Shown here one piece after another: positions 43,733 through 49,958 of a stretch of DNA of 64,000 nt. A program made the translations under genes and the position numbers. The stretch comes from Diplonema papillatum (lineage: Eukaryota; Euglenozoa; Diplonemea; Diplonemida; Diplonemidae): NCBI GenBank assembly GCA_030068145.1, contig JAPJBO010000720.1:1-64000 (forward strand). Direction: 5' to 3'. How positions within the stretch are numbered: position 1 is the stretch's first letter; every line of letters starts with the position of its first letter. Below the pieces are notes generated by a model. The model was not told where the DNA came from. It made no database searches and was given only the letters and a program-made list of their open reading frames with translations.

Positions 43733-44017
43733 CCCCGCCGTGCCGCTGGGGTCGACGCCCGTCCGCACAATTCGCCGCCGGCGCGGTCGTCGACAGAGAC
43801 GATGACTCGCCCGCAGAAAAAAAAAGAAGTTGCGCACCTTCCGTTGTTTGCAAAAAAAAAAAAGGTTGTGTGGAACAAACTGATCTGAAAGGCGCGGCGG
43901 GTGCTGGAAGGGCTGTGCTGCTTTATTTATATTTTTGCTGTTTTGTTTTTCAAGTTCTGGAAAGAACAGCGACCTTCACTCAGTGCAACCTGGCGAGCCC
44001 GAAACAGGTGGTCTCGA
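43733..44017. other. 3' flank, nothing recognised
   Basis: Short A-runs near 43820 and 43855; no gene. Confidence 0.5.
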
Positions 44018-44247
44018 AGTTGTATTCTTTTTTGTATGAGCACCTGCTTTGTAGGAAATACTTGAGGAGACTGCCAGTTGCGATAGATCAAAGGAGGTAA
44101 CAAATGTGCTGTAGCCCACACAACACGGGTTTAGTGGCGGGCGTAAGCGTTCAACAAAAAAGACCCACTTTGTAGCTGTATTGTTTTCTCCCCCCTCTAG
44201 CCTCCTTCGAAATGAGCACAAGGCAGTCCCTCGAGTATTTTTGAGCA
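44018..44247 (+). repeat. Dispersed repeat family A, copy A3
   Basis: Full-length copy: GAGCACCTGCTTTGTAGGAA, ACTTGAGGAGACTGCCAGTT, AAAGGAG/GTAACAAATGTGC, GGCGTAAGCGTTCAACAAAA, AGACCCACTTTGTAGCTGTA, CCCCTCTAG/CCTCCTTCGAA, GAGCACAAGGCAGTCCCTCG. The intron-like core is 44097-44200 (104 nt). Confidence 0.9.
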
Positions 44248-44494
44248 ATACTGATCCTAAAACGTTGACAATGAATGCAGCACCGATGCGGGAGACAGCA
44301 TTGTTGTTACCCCTCTTTCGAGTTGCGAAGATCGTCCCTGGATCGAGTTTTGAGTGCTGAGCGCCTTCTCCACCGTGGAGAAGGCAAACCACACGAAAGT
44401 TGAATGCACAGTCCACGGCTATTTAGCCCGGATCTCTAAGTCGCGTCGTTTCCTTCGGCGGCGCCGAAGCTTTACCAGCTTCGGCTGACACCAG
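44248..44494. other. Spacer, nothing recognised
   Basis: No gene seen. Confidence 0.5.
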
Positions 44495-44612
44495 TTGCGC
44501 ACTTAACCATAGTTAAGAAGACGACTGAAAGCATAGACACAAAGATAGCTCAAAGCATCTGCAGAATATCACGAAAAGCCTCTAGGCAAACCCCCGTTTT
44601 CACACTTCTTCT
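44495..44612 (+). repeat. Dispersed repeat family L, copy L1
   Basis: About 115 bp, more than 90 percent identical by eye to 55078-55197 (TTAAGAAGACGACTGAAAGC, ATAGACACAAAGATAGC, AAGCCTCTAGGCAAA). In L2 the same text begins with an ATG and is open (MVKKTTESIDTKIAQS); here that codon is ATA. It may be a duplicated exon remnant. Confidence 0.85.
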
Positions 44613-44992
44613 GGTCGCCTGGTCTTGCGACTGCGCCCGGGTCGGCTGTTACTTGCTTCCTCGAATGAAACAAACGAGCTTGAACTGATCCATGCTGGCC
44701 AAAAAAAATGACGAGGTAAACAGTTTTTTGCTCTTCGCGTGTTTCAGGGGGAAATCCTCTACGAACGAAATTAAGTGCGAAGAAAGGAACATGCCACCTC
44801 AGAGAAGTTTTCTACCTTGTACACGCGCACGCGGAGAACAATAGGTATTTTACCTTACCATTTTCTTCAATCATTGACCATTTGTTGATGCCTGCTGATC
44901 GTCCGTTATTTTGGTTATGAGTGCAAAACCTGGCTCTCCGGGTGAGGGCCCTCGTTTACCGGCGTTTCTCTCTCGGACGTCTCCTTTTTTAA
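44613..44992. other. Spacer, nothing recognised
   Basis: No gene seen. Confidence 0.5.
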
Positions 44993-45123
44993 GGTGTCAC
45001 GGGATAAGCCGGCAGCCGCTGCTTAACGGTGCATGCTAATCCATGTGGTTCATGTACTTAAAAGAACTCAATGCTTAACGGCTTATCACGTGGGCGGCCT
45101 GAGACAACCCCCTCAGGTGACCC
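44993..45123. mobile_element. MITE-like element family D, copy D2, interrupted
   Basis: Same sequence as 20185-20265 but split after GCAGCCGCTGCTTAACGG by a small insertion. The right half resumes CGGCTTATCACGTGGGCGGC and ends CCCTCAGGTGACCC. The right terminus has lost part of the inverted end. Confidence 0.8.
45030..45071. mobile_element. 42-bp insertion with 10-bp target duplication
   Basis: Flanked by TGCTTAACGG at 45020-45029 and 45072-45081; element D1 supplies the uninterrupted form. The insert begins TGCATGCTAATCCATGTGG and ends AAAAGAACTCAA. Similar text occurs at about 18790 (TGCATGCTAGTTCATGTGGC) and 56645 (GGCTCATGTATTCATAG), so it belongs to a dispersed family. Confidence 0.7.
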
Positions 45124-45581
45124 ACTTTATCTTTAGCCATACTTCAACTTTCTCCACTTTTCTTTTTTACAACTTATTTTGTTTTTTATTCTGTTTTCTG
45201 GCGAGTCTTGCATGGAGGCTCAGATAACGCAAGAACGAACGTGTTGGCTGCCGAGTCAACGAAAACCCTCGGCCAGACCAGTTGTCCGCCCTTCTACCTC
45301 CGAACGCGTACAGAACAGAGTCAGTTAACGCAGCATTCTTTGGGTGCTGCGCTAGATCCGCACGTCGACACTGTACGTGCGGTGCGGGTTGACAGAGCGA
45401 GGAGCGTCGCATGCGCTCGACAATCTTCCCAAGTCTCAAAAAAAAAAAAAAAAATAGGCACTTCGTTCGGTTTGTGCGTGCCCGGTTGATCGTTTTCCCG
45501 CTTGTTTACCCCCCCCCTCGTGGGAACAGGTATCCACCGTACCGATAACCGGTAACCGATAACCGATAGCTCCCGAACATC
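45124..45581. other. Spacer, nothing recognised
   Basis: A-run at about 45439-45454. Repeated CCGATAACC words immediately precede the tRNA-like gene. No protein gene. Confidence 0.45.
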
Positions 45582-45645
45582 GGCTCAGTGGTCTAGTGGC
45601 ATGATTCTCGCTCCGGGTGCGAGAGTTCGGTTCTCTGCTGAGCCC
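45582..45645 (+). tRNA. tRNA-Pro-like gene (CGG anticodon), T arm truncated
   Basis: Perfect 7-bp acceptor stem (GGCTCAG with CTGAGCC, discriminator C). Canonical A box TGGTCTAGTGG. Anticodon arm CTCGC-TCCGGGT-GCGAG, as in eukaryotic tRNA-Pro(CGG) except that position 33 is C instead of the usual U. Only about 14 nt separate the anticodon stem from the acceptor stem instead of about 22, so the T arm and B box are largely missing. Total length is 64 nt. It is either a pseudogene or an unusually minimal tRNA. Confidence 0.6.
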
Positions 45646-46130
45646 GTTTTTCAAGAGCTAAGAGTTTGGTCCGAGAATTTGGTTGTGTCATTCTCAGTCG
45701 TCGAAAAGGTCTGCTGCGTGAACCAGCAACACAATGCCACCACCAGGGGATCGATACCCGTCCTGCTCAATGCACACCGGGTGGTTTCCAAGCCCGGTGC
45801 TCTGCATCCTGTAAGAACCCACGGACCACGCACGTAGTGTTTGATTCCCGGGTCTATTTTTCACGGATCTCTTCATCGAAGCTACGAGTTCAAATCAGCC
45901 ACAAAAACACGCTGCCTGCATCTTTTTCGCCTGCATCAATGCATTGAAGGGCACCCCGCAAGATCGTTAGTAACCGCGCGGGCGCCAGATTGCGTCGCAG
46001 TCGACAAGTCGCCCCGGAGACTTGAAATTCCGGATGATTTAGCGAGCTTCCACTCCGAAAAGGGGGAGACCCAGGACGGCCGGGAGTTGGCCCTCAGGTT
46101 GCCGTAGCAGGTTGGGGCAGCAGTGGTGCA
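45646..46130. other. Spacer with tRNA-like word fragments
   Basis: GGGGATCGATACCC (about 45748), GATTCCCGGGTC (about 45843) and GAGTTCAAATC (about 45887) resemble B-box or T-arm words, but no complete cloverleaf can be drawn. No protein gene. Confidence 0.35.
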
Positions 46131-46350
46131 ACACTTTTTCTTTTGTATAAGCACCTGCTTTGTAGGAAATACTTGAGGAGACTGCGAAATCTCAAATAAA
46201 GGAGGTATGTGCTGTAGCCCACACGAAACACAGGTGATGCGCCTGCGGGCGTAAGCGTTCAAAAAGACCCACTGTGTAGTTGTATTGTTTTCTCTCCCTC
46301 TAGCCTCCGTCGAAATGAGCACAAGGCAGTTCCTCGAGTATTTTTGCTCT
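46131..46350 (+). repeat. Dispersed repeat family A, copy A4
   Basis: Full-length: AAGCACCTGCTTTGTAGGAA, ACTTGAGGAGACTGCGAAAT, AAAGGAG/GTATGTGCTGTAG, GGGCGTAAGCGTTCAAAAAG, CTCCCTCTAG/CCTCCGTCG, ACAAGGCAGTTCCTCGAGTA. Intron-like core 46205-46303 (99 nt). It ends about 110 nt before the ankyrin gene and may form its leader. Confidence 0.9.
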
Positions 46351-46462
46351 GACTGGAGCGCGTCACCAATTTTCCCTGCCAAGCAAAACCCTGAACTAAG
46401 GTCGCAAGACACCAGACCGATTGACCCTCGGGATCGTCGGCAAAAAAAGAAGGAAAAGGAAA

Positions 46463-47584
46463 ATGACCGCCCCCGCAGCGGCGGACCGCTGCGAACCGGG
46501 AGCCACGGGCCTCTTCCTCGCGAGTCAAGGAGGCCACGCGGACGTCGTCCGGCGACTGCTGAGGACCCTGAGGGAGAGCAGCGCCAGCTGCGTGGATCTG
46601 GAGGTGCCGAGCAAGCACGGGACAACGGCGCTCGTGGCAGCCAGCGAGAGGGGCCACCAGGGTGTCGTGAGGGACCTGTTAGCGGCCGGGGCAGCCGTCG
46701 GAGCATACGACGTAGACGGCTGCACGGCCCTGTGCCTCGCGAGTTGGCGCGGCCACGAAGGCGTCGTGAAGGAGCTGCTGGCGGCGGGTGCCAACGCGGC
46801 GGCCGCTGACGGGCACGGGGTGACCGCTCTGATGCGGGCCTGCGTCCAAGGCTGCGGCGGCATCGTGGCTGACCTGCTGGCGGCCGGCGCCCGGGTTAAT
46901 GCGGCGGACGCCGACGGCGACACAGCCCTCGCGCTGGCGAGTTCCGCGGGGCGAGCGGCCGTGGTAGAACAGCTGCTGCGTGGGGGCGCGCACGTGAACG
47001 CCGTGAACCACTCGGGCGGCTCCGCTCTCCGCATGGCGAGCGAGGCCGGCTGCGGCGGTGCCGTGGAGCACCTGCTGGCTGCCGGTGCCGACGTGAACGG
47101 CGCCGACGGCGGTGGGTACACGGCTCTCATGCTGGCGGGCGACGAGAGCGTAGCGAAGCAGCTGCTGACCGCCGGCGCCGACGTGGACGCCACGAACATC
47201 TCCGGACACACGGCGCTCGTCATCGCAATCGGGGCGGGGCAATCGGGGTTGGTGAGAACCCTGCTTTCAGCCGGTGCCGACCCGGACGCTGCCGTTGCCA
47301 ACGGCTCCACCGCGCTCATGTTTGCGATTCGAGGGGAGAGTGGCGGAAGCGTGGTCGAAGAGCTGCTGTCGGCCGGCGCGGGCGTGAACCTCGCCGACAA
47401 GGGCGGTTCGACCGCCCTCATCGTCGCGAGCCGGAAAGGCAACGAAAGGGTGGTGGGGCAGCTGCTCGCGGCGGGTGCCGACCCGAACGCTGCGACCAAC
47501 GACGGTGTCACCGCATGCTGCATCGCGCGCGAGAACGGCCACGAAGGCGTCGTGAAACAGCTGATGGCGGCCGGCGCAAAGTGA
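46463..47584 (+). CDS. Ankyrin-repeat protein
   Basis: Single-exon 373-residue protein composed of about 11 ankyrin repeats of 33 residues or slightly fewer, from ATGLFLASQGGHADVVRRLL to the C-terminus. Consensus repeats are clear: DGDTALALASSAGRAAVVEQ, GAHVNAVNHSGGSALRMASE, AAGADVNGADGGGYTALMLA, LLSAGADPDAAVANGSTALM, GGSTALIVASRKGNERVVGQ. No other domain, signal or membrane segment, so it is presumably a soluble interaction scaffold; the partner is unknown. The ATG at 46463 is the first in frame after an A-rich leader. An upstream in-frame extension lacks an ATG. Repeat A4 ends about 110 nt upstream. At least three truncated or broken copies of parts of this gene follow downstream, consistent with unstable GC-rich repeats. 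Confidence 0.9.
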   Translation: MTAPAAADRCEPGATGLFLASQGGHADVVRRLLRTLRESSASCVDLEVPSKHGTTALVAASERGHQGVVRDLLAAGAAVGAYDVDGCTALCLASWRGHEGVVKELLAAGANAAAADGHGVTALMRACVQGCGGIVADLLAAGARVNAADADGDTALALASSAGRAAVVEQLLRGGAHVNAVNHSGGSALRMASEAGCGGAVEHLLAAGADVNGADGGGYTALMLAGDESVAKQLLTAGADVDATNISGHTALVIAIGAGQSGLVRTLLSAGADPDAAVANGSTALMFAIRGESGGSVVEELLSAGAGVNLADKGGSTALIVASRKGNERVVGQLLAAGADPNAATNDGVTACCIARENGHEGVVKQLMAAGAK

Positions 47585-47631
47585 TGCCCAGCCTGCGGTT
47601 GTTCCTTTTGTCGTGGTCTCACCACAGTTCA

Positions 47632-47862
47632 GAGGCCGGCTGCGGCCGTGTCGTGGAGCACCTGCTGGCGACGGCGACACAGCCCTCGCGCTGGCGAGTT
47701 CCGCGGGGCGAGCGGCCGTGGTCGAACAGCTGCTGCGTGGGGGTGCCGGCGCGCACGTGAACGCCGTGAACCACTCGGGCGGCTCCGCTCTCCGCATGGC
47801 GAGCGAGGCCGGCTGCGGCCGTGTCGTGGAGCACCTGCTGGCCACCGGGCGGGAGACCGGCC
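47632..47862 (+). pseudogene. Ankyrin gene fragment copy 1
   Basis: Repeats parts of about 46915-47075 of the intact gene: GAGGCCGGCTGCGGCC, a joint to ACGGCGACACAGCCCTCGCG, then AACAGCTGCTGCGTGGGGGT through GAGGCCGGCTGCGGCCGTGT. Rearranged, without its own start. Confidence 0.8.
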
Positions 47863-47865
47863 AGA

Positions 47866-48316
47866 CGACGCCGACGACGAGAACGAGGCACCTGCACCTC
47901 CGGCGGGACCGCAACCGGCACCGGCAGCGCCCCGACGCGGGCTCCGACGCAAACGCGGGGAGACGAGCGAGGAATCCTCCGGCTCCGGCCTGGGAGACTC
48001 ACCAACGATCGATCGCGCGGCGCCGCTGCGGCGGCGTGCTGCGGAGGACCCTTCCGTCCCACGCACCCCCCCAGCGCGGCGGCGCCGACGCACTCAACTG
48101 CCAACGCCGCAACTCCGGGCCAACACCCCTGCCCGACGAACGCCGCCCAATGCGCAGCCCCCGGCTGCGTCCATCCGACGCGCGAATCGACGCAAACGCG
48201 AAGAAACGAGCGAAGGGTCGTCCAACGATGGCTCCGGCCGGGAGGCCACAACGACACCCACTCGTAGGCCGCCTCCGCGGCGACGCAACAGACGCGTTCC
48301 ATCTGTTGTGACGTAG
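47866..48316 (+). CDS. Possible Arg/Pro-rich exon with internal repeat
   Basis: After an acceptor-like GGCCAG at 47865 a frame reads DDADDENEAPAPPAGP, a Pro/Arg-rich stretch, and two diverged copies of an RRKRGETSEESSGSG-type motif (second copy RRKREETSEGSSNDGSG), ending at a TGA at 48314. It does not match the ankyrin gene. The repeat and charge pattern suggest selection as protein, perhaps the tail of a chimeric ankyrin gene, but no start or upstream exon is certain. Confidence 0.35.
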
Positions 48317-48332
48317 ACACGGAGTGTGCATA

Positions 48333-48387
48333 GTGCGTTGCTCAGGGTAGTCGAAGGCCTGACAATCACACTAATGCAACACATTTA
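48333..48387 (+). repeat. Junction repeat (55 bp), copy 1
   Basis: GTGCGTTGCTCAGGGTAGTC, GAAGGCCTGACAATCACAC, TAATGCAACACATTTA. Identical but for one base to 60350-60404. It sits exactly where ankyrin fragment copy 2 begins. Confidence 0.85.
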
Positions 48388-48915
48388 CACCTGCTGGCTG
48401 CCGGTGCCGACGTGAACGGCGCCGACTGCGGTGGGTACACGGCTCTCATGCTGGCGGGCCGCGAGAGCGTAGCGAAGCAGCTGCTGGCCGCCGGCGCCGA
48501 CGTGGACGCCGCGAACCTCTCCGGACACACGGCGCTCGTCATCGCGAGCGGGGCGGGCAATCGTGCTTTCGGCCGGTGCCGACCCGGACGCTGCCGTTGC
48601 CAACGGCTCCACCGCGCTCATGTTTGCGATTCTGAAAGGCGGCGCCGATGGCGTTCTGGCGGGTGGGGAGGGCGGCGGAAGCGTGGTCGCAGAGCTGCTG
48701 TCGGCCGGCGCGGGCGTGAACCTCGCCGACAAAGGCGGTTCGACCGCCCTCATCGTCGCGAGCCGGAAAGGCGACGAAAGGGTGGTGGGGCAGCTGCTCG
48801 CGGCGGGCGCCGCGAGCTGCTCGCGGCGGGCGCCGACCCGAAAGCTGCGACCAACAACGGTGTCGCCGCATGCCGCATCGCGCGCGAGAACGGTCACGAA
48901 GGCGTCGTGAAACAG
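48388..48915 (+). pseudogene. Ankyrin gene fragment copy 2, frameshifted
   Basis: Matches the intact gene from CACCTGCTGGCTGCCGGTGC (about 47071) to GTCGTGAAACAG near the end. Small deletions and insertions split it into several frames (breaks near 48555 and 48640, and a duplicated GCTGCTCGCGGCGGGCGCCG near 48800). Confidence 0.85.
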
Positions 48916-49121
48916 TCGAAGGCCGGACAAACACGCTAATGCAACAAATTTTGGGTGGTGACCCCTCCGAACAGCCTCCCTGGCCCTGGCCCGCGCCTGA
49001 TGCCGCAACCCCTTAACCCGGGCGGCGGCGGTTTGGCATGAGCCAGGAACCTCAAGGGAAGCAGCGCGAGAGGCATCATCCACGTTTCAAAGGTCCACAC
49101 ACTAATGCAACAAAGTTACAG
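48916..49121 (+). other. 206-bp insertion interrupting ankyrin fragment 2/3
   Basis: Relative to the intact AAACAGCTGATGG, 206 bp lie between CAG (48913-48915) and CTGATGG (49122). The insert begins TCGAAGGCCGGACAAACACG then CTAATGCAAC, and ends CACACTAATGCAACAAAGTT then ACAG, so both ends carry the junction-repeat core; CAG flanks both sides. The end looks like an intron 3' terminus (CTAAT, then TTACAG) but no GT starts the insert. Confidence 0.7.
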
Positions 49122-49230
49122 CTGATGGCGGCCGGCGCACAGTGATGCCCAACCATGGAGTCACATTGGGCTTTCTGTGAGCCTGCGGTGTTGTTCCTTT
49201 TTGCCGCGGTCTCACCACAGTTCAGAAGGC
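49122..49230 (+). pseudogene. Ankyrin gene 3' end fragment (copy 3)
   Basis: CTGATGGCGGCCGGCGCACA, TGA and the 3' flank (GCCTGCGGT, GGTCTCACCACAGTTCAGA) match 47560-47635, with a 20-nt insertion after the stop. Confidence 0.8.
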
Positions 49231-49958
49231 AATTTGTTTTAAAATATGCTTCGCCAGTTTCGCTATTTGTGGCAAGTCCGTTTGTTGATTGAGAGGCTAT
49301 GGGCGGTCACCCGACTTTGCATCCTATCCCTCAGCCCTTTCCCACAGCTCTTCCCCAATGAGCTGGCTCTGCGTATGTAAGCCAGTCCGTCCCCTTGTGA
49401 TAGACCGTGTTACACAGCGGCAGGCACTTTGATGCAGTTCCAGGGAATTGGATGGACCGGCTTAGTATGACTCAGCAAGTCCACCCTTCTTTTGCTTTTG
49501 GTTTCATCAGTTCGTTGGTGATTGCGAAAGTGGCTTCTAGCCAGTCATATCGAAGCATTCACGAGCCGCTCGTGAATCAATCGGCTCTTCTCCCGGAGTC
49601 GATGCAGCGCGACAGTTTCTGACCTATCACAGTGGAGTACTTGCATACTTTTCAGAAAAATGAAACAGACTGTGTGTAACAACTCACCTGCCGAATGCAC
49701 CGGTCCCGAAAATGGATGATGCTCAAGCGATCCACCCATAGTTGGCCGCGTACTGGTATCACAAAGCCAGGCGTGCGTAGGAGTGCGTGGTCCACGCCGC
49801 GAAGTCGTTGTATCTGCTCCAAAAGGAAAAAGGGACGCCCCCTTTTCCCCAGGAACTAACCCAGGTGAAGCTGCTGGCAAGGCATACATTGGATCAACAC
49901 GAATAGGAGAAAAAAGGAAAAGGGGGCATTTTCCCAGGACACATTTCGGTACGAGCCA
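49231..49958. other. Spacer upstream of NUBP1
   Basis: No gene seen. No TATA-like box was identified near the NUBP1 start. Confidence 0.5.

Noticed and set aside
46525-47625. 366-codon minus-strand frame over the ankyrin gene
   Set aside because: GC-rich antisense shadow; the sense strand has unmistakable ankyrin repeats.
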